Positions 8,677 through 20,700 of a DNA stretch of 64,000 nt are shown piece after piece (within the stretch, counting starts at the first letter, position 1; every line of letters begins with the position of its first letter). A model generated the notes under the pieces. The model was not told where the DNA came from. It saw only the letters and a list, made by a program, of their open reading frames with translations, and searched no databases. Both the position numbers and the translations under genes were made by a program. Origin of the DNA: a virus; IMG/VR virus record IMGVR_UViG_3300049893_000724, positions 120,460 through 184,459 of that record, one strand, 5' to 3'.

Positions 8677-11600
8677 TCACGCTAAAGCGATAACTCTTAA
8701 ATCTTTAATTCTTGGAACATAAACCTGATTAGTTGATGTTAGAATAAGTTTAATTCTATATGACTTAAAAGAAGGAAGTTTATCAATAGTGAAAGAATAC
8801 TCTTTGAATTCAATATCAGAGGTTTCGAATCCTAAAGATTGGGTGGGAGTTACAAAAGAATCTGAACGACCATCACTATCAGCAAAATCAATAACTTCAT
8901 TTTTTGTATTTAAATTCATATATCCAGGGAAAGGAACAAAAACAGGATTAAAGTTAGATTTCTCACTAATTGCGTAAAGTGCTCTAATATCACAGTATTG
9001 ATTGATATGAGCATTTAGTAAGACTTTAATTGAACTTGCTCCATTTTCCAAATTGATTTCTTTAGAAATATATTGGAAAGCGCACGGATCTTGGTCGATA
9101 GTGTTGACTCTAGAATCAGTTGCATAGTTAGAAATTACACTGTTAACTCTATTTGAGGTTAAAATTGCACTGACCCTTTGTGTATCAACAACTGGAGTGA
9201 GTCTTGAATCTACAGTATCAAGTTGTAATCTTAGATTCATTGATTTATTGCCAGGTAAGGTCGTTAATCTTACATTTTCATTGACTTTAGAACAAATAAT
9301 TCTTGCACTATCTAAGTAATTTGGTTTGTTAACACTTATATTTTCGAATCCATTATCAATGAATGGAATTTCATTTCCGCTGATACTTGAACCAGTAACT
9401 GATCTGAGAGAAGCACTTAATGAAGTTCCTCTTACAGTTAGGTTTTGTACTATTGGCGTAATAATTTCATAAGGCATATTTTGGGTAGCCTTGATATCAT
9501 ATCCACCAGTAGATTTTGTTTGGTTGATGTAAAGATTTGGATAGCCTACATCAGAAGTTCTTCCAATTCCACTTGATCCCATATCAAGTTTTACATGATA
9601 AGAATCAAAAGTTATTGGATTAGAAACTGTTACATCACCCAGGTAATGAGTTTTATTAATTCTTCTGAGGGAAACTCCGCCAAGTTCATATTTGTAAACT
9701 GGTGTTCCTACTGGATAATTCTTCGAATTTGCTCCTCTAGAAATGTTTCCACCAATTAGATTTCCAGATACTGAAGTGTATTCAATAATTTCATCACCAA
9801 TTAGAATGTAACCTGGATTTGTTGTCCCAACTCCAACATTTTCAAAAGTTGAGAAATTAGTTGCATTATCAACACTGATTGCTCCAGTTGAATTTGAATT
9901 GTATGCAATACTTAATTTTGTTGGATTAATATCTGATTGTATATTGGATAAAGTCACATAATTTTCATTAGAATACATACCATGGTTTTGGTGATTTACC
10001 TTGATATGTAATCCATCACTAATTGTTTCAACAGAATTAATGAACACATTGCCGCCAGTTGATGCATTGAGTGTGGTTGTAATGCCAGAACTGTTAATAT
10101 ACTGAACAGTTTTTGCAGAACCAACTACAAAATCACCCTGTACGTTATCGAGTATAAGTTGATTAACTCCAGTAAGTATACCAACACTAAATCTTGCATT
10201 TCTACCAACTGAAATTGAGCCAAAAGTGCTAATCCCAACAACATCGCCAACTTGATAACCAACGCCACCATTAACAATGGTTGCTGCAATTGCAACGCCA
10301 TTAGAAACAGTTACATTTGCAGTTGCATTTTTTCCATTGCCAGTAACAGTCACTAAATTAATATTATTGATGGTTAATGACCCACTAGATGGAGTGTATC
10401 CAATACCAGGATTAATTACATTTAGCGTGCCTGTTGCACTTCCAGCAGAACCAACATAATTTGCTGTTGCATTGGTTCCTCTCTGAAGAACAGTATTGCC
10501 TAAAGTTAATCCAGAGTCAATCACAGTTGATCCAAGACCAACTCTAATTTTATTTGAAATGAGATTAATAGAGTTGGGCATCAATGTTGGAATCTGCTTA
10601 TTTCCTTCAGTAAGTTCTGGGCTATAGAATTCAACAGTTCCTGAAGTTAAGAAGTCTGCTCTATAGAGAGTAAACTTGAGGTCCTCCCACTGACTTGCTT
10701 CCCAAGTAGAGGCATTTTGAGACTTAAATAGAGATCCAAGATACGGTTGGTTGGAAATAAATGTCTGGGTTAAAAGATCATTTTCTCCAATTCTTGAAAT
10801 ATAAACACTATATTTGGTTGAATTTGATGCAAGACAGATACAATATTCTTTACCTCCTTCAAGATAAACAGGAGCATCAAAGTTAAAAGTTGTTGCTACT
10901 GAACCATCTGATGAAGTTTGAATATCTCCTGGATCTAAAGTAATCTCTGAGAATGGAATAATCTTTTGTGTTGGGAATCCATTCTGCATTGTTCTTAACT
11001 GAAAGGTGACAGGAATGTCCATATCATCCTTTGATCTGAAGAATACATCACATTTGGTTAAGAATACACCTGTATCATCTTCAACTAAGAAAGATTGTGC
11101 AAGGGGATCATACCAACCTACAAGAACATCTCTTCTAGATTGTGATAGAGTTGTGCTATTTACAAGTTGTGTCCCTGTTGTTCTAGAAACTGCTCTTTCT
11201 TCAAATTCCTGTTTATTTTGAATTCTAGCATTTCTTACCGAAATAATATTTTCTTGAACAGTTTCTAATGTTCCACTAGAAACAAAACCTTCTTCAGCGA
11301 TAGTGGTGGCAACATTTTGATCATTAGAACTACTGTTTACCAAAGTAAATGTTTTAGTTCCTGCTTCAAATTTTGGATGAATATTTATATTTGGATTTGG
11401 AATATAGAAACTTCCGATTAAAGTTGCAGATAGGTCTGAAACTAACCTTACATTAGTGATGGTTGCTTGAGCACCACTCGTTTGCCCAACTAAAATCATT
11501 CCAGATTCTACCCACCCACTATATTCTCCTTGTGGTTGATTTGATAATGAGAATGTATCAACATTTAAAATGTTTGATGTTGAAGAATATGTTGATTGTA

Positions 11601-14600
11601 AACTTTGTCCAGTATATGGATTGTTGGGATAAGTTGTTGTTGCTGCATTATATGGACCCTCTTTATGATTAGATTGTGCAACTCTGAATGAAATTTTGGC
11701 AAAATCTTGCCCCAAACTTGGATTTAGTCCAGTATTTTGAACTTTTCCAACAACCTTTTCTCCAACTTGGAATGTACCAGAGATCATAGAAATTTCTAGA
11801 AGTTTTGGTACACAGTATTTGGTTACATTGACTCCATCAAAGAATGAATAGATTTGTGTTAATGGCTTAAGTTTCTTAGAAATAAATTGAACATTTCTGG
11901 ACCTCATATAAGGAATTAGATTTCTACTTACAACACGATCACCTACTGAGGTTTTATCAAATTGCTCAGTAACCACTGTTCTCAAACCAGTTCTTGTTTG
12001 AACTCCAGTATCTCTAATTTCTCTTAATTCGTCTTTAACTACAGATGTTACTTGAGTTTCATATACCTCTCTACCTCTACCACCAGAAATAACCCCTCTC
12101 CAGGCTCCACCAGAAACTTCTTCTCTAACTCTGGATGTATTAATAATTTCTTGACCAGTCCAGTTAGTTTCCCACGCATTCCAAACGACAGGAGCAAATC
12201 CTGTTTGTGGGTCTACGTTTAAAGTTTTAACTGCATTTGAAAGTGTTTCTGCATAATTTCCTTCTGTTTGGATAATTTTTGCTTCCAATCTTACAGTATC
12301 TACCCAAGTATCTGTTGCTGGAGTAAGTTCTAGAGACCCTTGCCAGAAACTAATTAGAAATGGAGTGACACTTTCTGATCTGGTTGCAAAAGATTGCTTC
12401 AGCCATTCAACTTCAGCATAATCGAGAGTTACAACATCTTTCGATTTTCTTACGTTTACACCTTCAATTGGCGTAAATGCAAGATCTTCAGTTGGATCTA
12501 CTCCAGTTACTGGTCCAAAAATTAAATCAACCGAGTTTGTATAATGTCTTGGTCTTAACTGTTTATTGGAAATATCAATACTATTTTTATAAAGAACAGA
12601 ATCTTCTTGTGCCAGTAAAGAAGTAAAGTTATCAACGAAAAATCCAGACTTAAATCTGTTAAGTCCATCACTATCTGGAATAAACAGATTTGCAGTATTT
12701 GTTTCAAGTAAAGAGAGAGCAGTATAGTATTCAAGATTTCTAATTCTATTCTCAAGTTGCTTGATATCAACCATTCGATATCTCTTATGCTCTAAGAATT
12801 GAATAGATGCCTGAGAAACATTATAAAGGTAGGCAGGAAGACTGATTGTTGCAATTTCTAATGCATCATCAACAGAAACTGGTTTTTCTGGTCTTTCGGC
12901 AGGAACTCCGTACTTAACTTGTAATTTACCATCTTTCGTAAGATAAACTCTGTCAATTCTTCCAAGATAGAATGAGAATGTTGTTAAGATTGATTCATCA
13001 GATGCTAGAATGTTTCTAGTAGAGTTTCCAGATGAATTGAAAGTTCTACCATAAAATTCTAGTGGAGATCTTGCATCTACACTAACAGTATATGTTGAAG
13101 TCTTTGGACGAATATCAATAATATCAGTGTTTCTGATTCCATTTACAGTCTGAATTTCTTTCGCATAATCAAATGTACTATAAGAATTGACCGTAGTAAT
13201 ATCACCATCATCATTTGATTGATAATATCCATTGGAGAAATATATTTTTAATTTTTTAGATGGTTCTTGGAATTCTGCCTTTCTCCTCACAGAACCATAA
13301 TCATAGAAAGTTGCTTCCTGACCATTTGTAAAAGTAAAGTTTGAAGAAATATCAAAACTTGGAGAATCTATTGTCTGAACTAGTGCTTGAATTTGAGATT
13401 CTTCAAATTTTAAAGTTTCTCCTTCTTTGAACGTCTTTTGATTTTTGTAAATAAATGATATTTTTGTATCATCTATTCTTTCTGCAAAAATAGCAATAGC
13501 TCCGCTAGTCTGTCCTATCAGTTTCTCTCCAATGACCAAATCAGAGGTAGTTGTTGTTGGACCATTAATGGAAGAAAGAACAACGGTAGGTGCTGATGCA
13601 CTCGAAGTGCCCGCCGATTCAAAAATTCCATGAATTTCAATAATATCTGCTTCGTTTAGTGAAATAATTTCATCTTGAACTCTAGTTCCAAATGGATAAT
13701 TTCCGTAAGAGAGGCCATCGTTTAGTGTCGTTGTTCCAATTCCAGAGTATTCATATTTGGATTTGTCTACAATAACATAATTTACTCTGTTTTTTCTCTT
13801 TAATTTTTCTTTTGGTTTTATCTTTCTAGTTGTTGCAATTAAAGTTGCTCCAGTATCCGATGCCGTTGAAAGATTATAGATTACAAGTGATGTTCCACTC
13901 GAATCAATTTGTACTCTATCAGAAGTTAAAACTTCAGTTTGTCCACTTGAATTAATGAGCGCATATCTTTCTTCATCAAATGGTAAGAAAGTTTCATTAG
14001 CTCCTGCAGTTACAGTTGTAGTTTGGTTTCCAGAAATATTAACTGTAAAGACTGTTCTGATACCAAGGACAGCGTTTGTTAAATCAACGTTTGAAATATT
14101 GACTTTAGGTAGTCTTGTGTACAGAGTGCTATCTGTTGAAGTTTCTAGGTTTGTCGTTAAAACCTTGAGATCAGTTACGTTGAGAGCTACTGTTGGTAGT
14201 TTTGCTTGGTTAATCCCAGATACGGTTGTAACACCAGTTACAGAAATTGATGTATTTCCCGTGCTAACCACTTTTGCATAAACTGGATCAGTGAAAGCGG
14301 GATCGCTATACTGAATCAAATTACCTATTTTAACAACTCTTCCTGGAAATAGTTCATTTGGTCCCGTAATTGTACTAATTCCACCAGAAATGGGAGTGAC
14401 GCTTGCTATTCCAACGTTAAATCGTATAGATTGAATTGCATCTGCCGAAAAAGTAGAAGCAGATCCAACAATTCCATAAACTGATTGAATATCAGAAATA
14501 CCATAAGAAGTAATTGCGGTTGCTACTCTGGTATTTTCAATGCCATCAATAATAAAAGATTCATTTAAGATAAAGTCTCCAGTTTTTTCATAAACTGTGA

Positions 14601-16131
14601 GTGCTACTCCAGCAGTTACTGAATCTTTTAAAAATGCAGTTGCTCCACTATTCTTTCCTTTAATGAAAGTGGGAGTAGATAGAGTAATTGCTTCGTTTAA
14701 AGTGATCTCTGTTATCGTCTGAACATCATAAAGAGAAATATTCCATTGATTTAGATTTGCATTTGCGGCATCATAAGACCCAGATTCTAATCTAAAATCA
14801 TAAACTCTTGCGACACCTATTTCTTTTCCTGGTGCAGTTCTTTGATTTGTCCCAACTCTAGAATCTCTAAGACTTAAAATATAGGTATTTCCAATTCCAA
14901 TTTTTGGAGCACCATAAACTCTATTTAATTTTAAAGTTGGACCGGTATTATAGTTTAATGATTGATTTTCAAGAGTTTTTGTGGTTCTTGGTTTAGGGCA
15001 ATCTAAAAACGTGGAACTTATTGTTTCGCATTCATATCCCCTAACAAATGCCTTACCTGGGGAAATTTGATAGACTGCTAGATCTTTTGATGGGGTTGAT
15101 CCACCATAAGTGAATTGACCTGGACCAAATAAACCATTATTTCCTACATTATCATTCAATGATTCCTTTAAAGAAGCATCAAAAGGAGTTACATAATAAT
15201 CACCAGATTCTGCAAATGTTCTTCTTGCTAATTCGTCAGTTATACTATTATATGGAGTTGTTTGTTGAGATCTAATTACACCCTCTTTAATGGTTGCAAG
15301 TTCAACAAAGTTTCCATCATCAAAATCAGTTATTGCTTTTTTGAATAAAGAAACTGTAATTTTAAGTCTATCAGCCCCTGGAGCAGAATAATTGTTAAAT
15401 CCCTGAGAATTGTCATTCAAGGATTCGTCCATATCAGAAGTTACAATCTCTTCATTTACGAGTAAACCAATTCTATAATTTGGAGTATTCGAATATTGAT
15501 CAAGAATTAAAGTTTCTGTATTAACAGTTACGAATTGTCCTCTAATAAAATAAACTCCCTCAGTGATAGAAAATGCAGATCCAATTGAAGTTGCATTGTT
15601 TGCAACAGTTGATGCAAATGGTTGACCTGCAGCAATCAGAGAATTGCCTAAAAGTCCGGAAGTGATTTGAGTATTGCAAGTTAACAGTTCGCCATCGGAA
15701 AACTGTTGAGTTGAATTGTTTTGGGTATTTGATGCTAAGTAATTGATATAAAGTGTTAGATTTCCTCTTTCAGAATTAGTGGGAAGTAAGACTTTATCTA
15801 CTACTGCAGTAACACCTGATGATTGACCTGTTATTTTTGTGCCTACTAATTGATCTGCATAGGCAGAAACAGGAACACCTAGATATGTATTTTGAAGTTC
15901 TACCGCATAATATAGTTGAGTATATCCAGTGTTCCCTGGAATAACCTTTGCGCCTTCTTTGAAAAAGTGCTGACCAAACTTTTCAATCTGATTTTGTAGA
16001 ATAGATTGTAAAGTTGTTAATTCTCTCGCTTGTACTGGGTATCCTGGTTTAAATAAGACCCTATGATAACCATTATTTGCATCAAAGTCATCAAAATATG
16101 GAGCTACGTTGAGGTTAGTTTCCTGAGACAT
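8677..16131 (-). CDS. Giant baseplate/fibre-like structural protein (DUF4815-type)
   Basis: A 2484-residue protein in the place of T4 gp9-gp12 (after gp8, before gp13). The N-terminus (NVAPYFDDFDANNGYHRVLFKPG...VQARELTTLQSILQ) is the DUF4815 signature of cyanophage virion proteins. The middle is a long series of beta-rich modules with helical segments near residues 1100-1170 (KRYRMVDIKQLENRIRNLEYYTALSLLE). The C-terminal third holds LTKCDVFFRSKDDMDIPVTFQLR and ends PRIKDLRVIALA. It probably forms part of the baseplate periphery or a short fibre. No T4 gp9, gp10, gp11 or gp12 homologue is otherwise visible, so it may replace several of them. Confidence 0.85.
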   Translation of the reverse strand: MSQETNLNVAPYFDDFDANNGYHRVLFKPGYPVQARELTTLQSILQNQIEKFGQHFFKEGAKVIPGNTGYTQLYYAVELQNTYLGVPVSAYADQLVGTKITGQSSGVTAVVDKVLLPTNSERGNLTLYINYLASNTQNNSTQQFSDGELLTCNTQITSGLLGNSLIAAGQPFASTVANNATSIGSAFSITEGVYFIRGQFVTVNTETLILDQYSNTPNYRIGLLVNEEIVTSDMDESLNDNSQGFNNYSAPGADRLKITVSLFKKAITDFDDGNFVELATIKEGVIRSQQTTPYNSITDELARRTFAESGDYYVTPFDASLKESLNDNVGNNGLFGPGQFTYGGSTPSKDLAVYQISPGKAFVRGYECETISSTFLDCPKPRTTKTLENQSLNYNTGPTLKLNRVYGAPKIGIGNTYILSLRDSRVGTNQRTAPGKEIGVARVYDFRLESGSYDAANANLNQWNISLYDVQTITEITLNEAITLSTPTFIKGKNSGATAFLKDSVTAGVALTVYEKTGDFILNESFIIDGIENTRVATAITSYGISDIQSVYGIVGSASTFSADAIQSIRFNVGIASVTPISGGISTITGPNELFPGRVVKIGNLIQYSDPAFTDPVYAKVVSTGNTSISVTGVTTVSGINQAKLPTVALNVTDLKVLTTNLETSTDSTLYTRLPKVNISNVDLTNAVLGIRTVFTVNISGNQTTTVTAGANETFLPFDEERYALINSSGQTEVLTSDRVQIDSSGTSLVIYNLSTASDTGATLIATTRKIKPKEKLKRKNRVNYVIVDKSKYEYSGIGTTTLNDGLSYGNYPFGTRVQDEIISLNEADIIEIHGIFESAGTSSASAPTVVLSSINGPTTTTSDLVIGEKLIGQTSGAIAIFAERIDDTKISFIYKNQKTFKEGETLKFEESQIQALVQTIDSPSFDISSNFTFTNGQEATFYDYGSVRRKAEFQEPSKKLKIYFSNGYYQSNDDGDITTVNSYSTFDYAKEIQTVNGIRNTDIIDIRPKTSTYTVSVDARSPLEFYGRTFNSSGNSTRNILASDESILTTFSFYLGRIDRVYLTKDGKLQVKYGVPAERPEKPVSVDDALEIATISLPAYLYNVSQASIQFLEHKRYRMVDIKQLENRIRNLEYYTALSLLETNTANLFIPDSDGLNRFKSGFFVDNFTSLLAQEDSVLYKNSIDISNKQLRPRHYTNSVDLIFGPVTGVDPTEDLAFTPIEGVNVRKSKDVVTLDYAEVEWLKQSFATRSESVTPFLISFWQGSLELTPATDTWVDTVRLEAKIIQTEGNYAETLSNAVKTLNVDPQTGFAPVVWNAWETNWTGQEIINTSRVREEVSGGAWRGVISGGRGREVYETQVTSVVKDELREIRDTGVQTRTGLRTVVTEQFDKTSVGDRVVSRNLIPYMRSRNVQFISKKLKPLTQIYSFFDGVNVTKYCVPKLLEISMISGTFQVGEKVVGKVQNTGLNPSLGQDFAKISFRVAQSNHKEGPYNAATTTYPNNPYTGQSLQSTYSSTSNILNVDTFSLSNQPQGEYSGWVESGMILVGQTSGAQATITNVRLVSDLSATLIGSFYIPNPNINIHPKFEAGTKTFTLVNSSSNDQNVATTIAEEGFVSSGTLETVQENIISVRNARIQNKQEFEERAVSRTTGTQLVNSTTLSQSRRDVLVGWYDPLAQSFLVEDDTGVFLTKCDVFFRSKDDMDIPVTFQLRTMQNGFPTQKIIPFSEITLDPGDIQTSSDGSVATTFNFDAPVYLEGGKEYCICLASNSTKYSVYISRIGENDLLTQTFISNQPYLGSLFKSQNASTWEASQWEDLKFTLYRADFLTSGTVEFYSPELTEGNKQIPTLMPNSINLISNKIRVGLGSTVIDSGLTLGNTVLQRGTNATANYVGSAGSATGTLNVINPGIGYTPSSGSLTINNINLVTVTGNGKNATANVTVSNGVAIAATIVNGGVGYQVGDVVGISTFGSISVGRNARFSVGILTGVNQLILDNVQGDFVVGSAKTVQYINSSGITTTLNASTGGNVFINSVETISDGLHIKVNHQNHGMYSNENYVTLSNIQSDINPTKLSIAYNSNSTGAISVDNATNFSTFENVGVGTTNPGYILIGDEIIEYTSVSGNLIGGNISRGANSKNYPVGTPVYKYELGGVSLRRINKTHYLGDVTVSNPITFDSYHVKLDMGSSGIGRTSDVGYPNLYINQTKSTGGYDIKATQNMPYEIITPIVQNLTVRGTSLSASLRSVTGSSISGNEIPFIDNGFENISVNKPNYLDSARIICSKVNENVRLTTLPGNKSMNLRLQLDTVDSRLTPVVDTQRVSAILTSNRVNSVISNYATDSRVNTIDQDPCAFQYISKEINLENGASSIKVLLNAHINQYCDIRALYAISEKSNFNPVFVPFPGYMNLNTKNEVIDFADSDGRSDSFVTPTQSLGFETSDIEFKEYSFTIDKLPSFKSYRIKLILTSTNQVYVPRIKDLRVIALA

Positions 16132-16137
16132 AATTCT

Positions 16138-17688
16138 TTAGAACTGCAAAATGACTTTAATATCTTCTTTTTGGTTAGATGATCTAGTAATTGCTGGTCG
16201 GTTATCTACGTAGATGATATTTCCTGAGTACTTTTTGACTTCAGGATTAGCCAGACCGTTAGTAAATTCCTGACCAAGGTAATATGTCCTACTATTTATT
16301 ACTGTAGATATACCTGTAAACGAAGTGTCTATTGCTAGATTAGATCCCGAAGATGGAACAATTGTTAGACTTCCACCAGTAGATGGTGAGCTAGTAAATT
16401 CAGTCAAATCAAAACCATATGTTGGACTTGTAATTGCAACTCCAACAGTCGTAAAACCAGCAAGAGAACGATCTTGCCAGTATTTTAAAACTCCTGTAGT
16501 TTGATCATAACTGATAACTCTTCCAACCGCAGTAGTCCCAGATGCAACAGTTTGTTCTACATAAGAGTCTGCTGTAAAGGTGGCAGAACTATATCCTGCT
16601 CCAACAAGTTTAAGTGCATAAACTGCACTTGCTTTATCGGATGTGAGCAAACTTCCTGTACTTACTTTAGGGTTTTCTACAATTCCAACTCTAGCAATTT
16701 GATTTCCTGTAATAAAATCTGGATTTTGAATATCATTTTCTATTCTAGAATAAAGAAGAACGTTATATGCACCTAATTCGCGGTAAACGTCTGCACCATG
16801 GCCACCCTTAGGTGAAATTATAACATTAAAAGTTGGTCTGGTTGTCCCTGTTGGAACACCACCTGCAAGCAAATCAACGTTTCCGTATGTATAACCGGAT
16901 CCTTGACTTGAAACCGTCACTGTTTCTACCTTTGCGTCATTGTTAATAATAATAGTGCATTCGGCACCAATTCCATCTCCTTTAATAGGAACTCTGGTAT
17001 AAGTTCTATTTGCAGTTCCTAAACCTACACCTCTATTTGTAATAGTTACAATCTTAATCGAACCATCTACTGCATTATCTCTCACTGCTGCATTGTCTGT
17101 CGAAGCATCCCAGTTTGCGGGAACGGGAATAAAATCAGAGGTTTCGAATTTCGTAACCTCTGCAGGTTTTAGAGTATACAGATATTTCCAAATATAACCA
17201 TCGCCACTTGAACCAGCGGATCTTGGTTCTAGATCTGTAAATGTTGGTTCATCTAGGGAGGGTTTTCCATTTGGAGTGTCTGGTGTTGTTCCGTTTTGTA
17301 GGCATATGTAAACTCTATAATCACTGTTTAAAATATAATAAGATGCTGCATATAAATTGGTTGCTCCAGAAACTTTAGCAGTATTTGATCTACTATAATC
17401 GTGACGATACATATCATAAGTTGTTCCAGAAGACCAAAACCTTTTTTGAACAACCTGTCTAACTTCAGATGCACTAATTCTCTTAAGTGCAATCATAGTG
17501 TCCCAATAACTATTCTCCTCATCAAAAGAATCTTTTGGTGAAGGTGGATTTGTATCCCAATCAGACTGAATTTCTGTTGGATTTGGCAGTCCTATAAAAG
17601 AGTAATATGAGTTACCCGAAGAACTTACTCCAGCAACAAAATTCTTAGCATTTAATATTCTAATCTGATCAGTTATAATTGCAGCCAT
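16138..17688 (-). CDS. 8: Baseplate wedge protein gp8
   Basis: A 516-residue wedge subunit (T4 gp8: 334). Two segments align by eye with T4: GDGYIWKYLYTLKPAEVTKF with GDGYVWEYLFEIPP, and the end NIIYVDNRPAITRSSNQKED with T4 MIYMENRPPIIMAMDQTEE. The extra residues lie in the middle (about 215-440) and include a GSGYTYGNVDLL repeat like those in gp14. It stands between the gp7-position gene and the DUF4815 gene, and carries a late box at 17706-17713. Confidence 0.92.
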   Translation of the reverse strand: MAAIITDQIRILNAKNFVAGVSSSGNSYYSFIGLPNPTEIQSDWDTNPPSPKDSFDEENSYWDTMIALKRISASEVRQVVQKRFWSSGTTYDMYRHDYSRSNTAKVSGATNLYAASYYILNSDYRVYICLQNGTTPDTPNGKPSLDEPTFTDLEPRSAGSSGDGYIWKYLYTLKPAEVTKFETSDFIPVPANWDASTDNAAVRDNAVDGSIKIVTITNRGVGLGTANRTYTRVPIKGDGIGAECTIIINNDAKVETVTVSSQGSGYTYGNVDLLAGGVPTGTTRPTFNVIISPKGGHGADVYRELGAYNVLLYSRIENDIQNPDFITGNQIARVGIVENPKVSTGSLLTSDKASAVYALKLVGAGYSSATFTADSYVEQTVASGTTAVGRVISYDQTTGVLKYWQDRSLAGFTTVGVAITSPTYGFDLTEFTSSPSTGGSLTIVPSSGSNLAIDTSFTGISTVINSRTYYLGQEFTNGLANPEVKKYSGNIIYVDNRPAITRSSNQKEDIKVILQF

Positions 17689-17705
17689 TTGAGCAGTTTT
17701 TTATC

Positions 17706-17713
17706 TATTTATG
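17706..17713 (-). promoter_or_regulatory. T4-like late promoter box for gp8
   Basis: CATAAATA on the minus strand, 17 bases upstream of the gp8 ATG. Its TAA is the stop codon of the 3996-residue gene. Confidence 0.6.
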
Positions 17714-20700
17714 AAATGTAATTGAGGTATTTGAGGGGAGAACTCCTGCGAATCATAGTTCCTGTTGCAATTCCAGTATAACCATTTGTAGTATAAGTAT
17801 TATACGAATTTTGTTTCTTTCTACCACCTAGATTAATTCTTCCCCAACTATATTCACCATAGAAATTACTATACCCAATACCAGAGATATTATTGTAAGA
17901 TGTGAGACTTACCGTTACCTTTGCAACGTGAGTTACGCCTAAACCAGGAACCGAAGTCTGTGCAATAGAAACTGCCACTGCCTGATAAACATTATCTAAG
18001 AAGGTAGTTCCTATTCCTATGACTGAACCATTGGAATTTAAGGTGGTAACACCTTTACCGACATTAGAACTATGAACAACAAAGTAATAACCAGTTGCAA
18101 TTCCGCTAATTGTTGTTACGCCAGTCAAGGATGAATTTCTAAGTGGAGAATCGTTAGGAATTACAAAATCAAATACTATACCAGTAGAAGCAACACCTAC
18201 AGATGTTGTAGAAACTCCTGTAATAATTCCAAAGTCTCCTTCATAACTATTGACTGTGTTTTCCTCTACTGAGAATGATGGTGGAGAAATAAGAACATTT
18301 GGAACATTCGTTGAGGTGTATCCTGTTCCTGGTCCTGTTATGGAGATAGAAGTTACAATTCCTGCAGTAATTGATGCAATGCCAACTGCAGTTGAACCAA
18401 ATCCAACCGCATTTTCAATTGTTACTGTTGGAGTGTTTGTGTAACCAAATCCACCATCAGAGATTTGTACCGATGAAATAGTCCCTGCAGTAGAAACAAC
18501 TGCTGTTGCTGCAGCTGCAACTTTATTTTCTTGAGGTATGATTACTATATCTTTTTGGAATGTTAGTGAGATATTATTTTCGTTAATTGGATTAAAGAAT
18601 GGGCGAATAGAATCGACGAATGCAACAGTAGATCCAATTCCAACGGATTGAATTAGATATGATGATGGATAAATTGAAGCTTCATATAGAATTCTATCCT
18701 TACCAACTTCTTTTTCATCAACGATTTTATCTTCAGTTTGTCTACACCAAGTCACGGGTCTTGTTGTAAGTGCATCATTTGCTATGCCTGGTCCATAGTA
18801 AGGTAAAGTTTTTACAATATCAGTTGATTCTACTGAATTAACCGTTCTTTCACCTTCTTGCAGAGTTGGAGATTGTCCAAGGATTGGATCATAACCAATA
18901 GTTAATTCATCACCAACTTTAACTGTTTCGAGTACATTTTTTTCAACAACATCGATTGAACCACTACCCTTATAAAATATGAGTTTGCAAGTGTCTCCTG
19001 ATTTTGGTGCTTCTGTAAATGCAATTACACTACCACCATTGAAGATGTATCCAGACCCAGGAACCTGAAGAACATCATTTAAGAATATGAGTAGATTATC
19101 TTGGACGTTGATTGATAAACCTTTAGATGCTCTAATCGAAATTAGTGATCCAGCAACTCTTATTGGGAATGTTAAACGATTACCATCAAATAGATTTTCA
19201 ATACTATCCAATACTTGCAATTCTCCAATTGACCATCCAGTAAACTTATCACTGATTGTATTTTGAATTGAAAGTTGGAACTCCCTATAGGTCTTTGTTG
19301 GATCAGTTGGAATTCCAACAGTTCCACCAATAGAAACGGTGAGTATTTCACCTTGGCCATACCCATATCCAAGATTTTTAATTTCAAAGTCAATTATGCT
19401 AGATCCTTGTCCAACAACAACATCAATCGTTGCCCGAGTTCCAACTCCAGTTACTGAAGAAGAACTATAGACAAGAGGTAGATTTGAATAAGACAGTGGA
19501 GCATCGATAACTACATATGGAGGATTTGTTGATGTATATCCTGTTCCTGGATTTGTAACTGCAATACTTACGATGTGACCATTGCTAACGGTAGCAGTTC
19601 CAATAAATTGAACGATTGGTATTCCAGTGGATGATGTTGCAACTCCAACACGTACAACCTGAACTCCTGATCTATATCCAGAACCACTATTACCAATACT
19701 GATAGATGAGATGGTTCCAAGACCAGAAACAATTGCAGTTCCTCCAGCAGAAACTAAAGGTTGATAACCAAATCCTTCAGTAGATCCTACCGATACAATT
19801 ATACCACCAGATGGTATAGATGCTGTGTTCACATCATATGCAGCAGAAACTCCAACTCCAGTAAAAGTAATTGATGTTATTCCTGTGGATTCTGATAGAC
19901 TATAATCATTTGCTAATCCAGGACCTTGGAAGATATCATTTAGGAGAATGATTGCATTTTCTGTAGAAATACCAATCACATTTGATCCATTTGATTTCAA
20001 GTTAAAGGTTTTGGTTATACCGTTAAATTGATTTGAAAGATCATTAAACACATAATTTTTAGAATATGTTTCACTAGAACCTGCTGGAGTCCCTGATCTC
20101 AAGAAAGTTCTTCCTTGGAATTTTGAACTTGTAGATATTCCAGTCCAATCTCTTTCGTCAGGAGGATTGGTGCTTGTTCCAAGAGGAATGTTTCCGTATG
20201 GAGCCTCTGTGAAATTCAAAGTGTTATCTACAATGTTATAGTTTCCGATGACTTTAGTTACCAAAGTTCCTGTAGAATATCCAGCAACTGCAGTTCCTAA
20301 CCAAGGTCTGCGAACTCTGAGAGCATTAGTACTTCCAACACCTACAGAGTCAATACGCATAATTTCACTTCCAATCTTAATTAAGTCTCCACCGAAGAAT
20401 GAAGTTATTCCACTTACATAAATTAAATCATCTGTACTGAATGCATTGATTGCTAATGTAGTTGTTTGTGCTGTAGAAACAATTGGTGACTGAATAAGAT
20501 TATCAACTGCAACAATTACTTTTGCATTTTGATTTGTTGAAGTAAATGCGTGAGAAGTTCCTATGCCAACAGATGTTAGGTTTAAAACTTTTGGAGTCAG
20601 ACTTAGAGCATCTTCTGCACTTCTTGATAATTTAATTGCATTTTCATTGATTTTTACAACATAAACACTTGATGGTAGTTTATCAGTTATCCCGATGCCA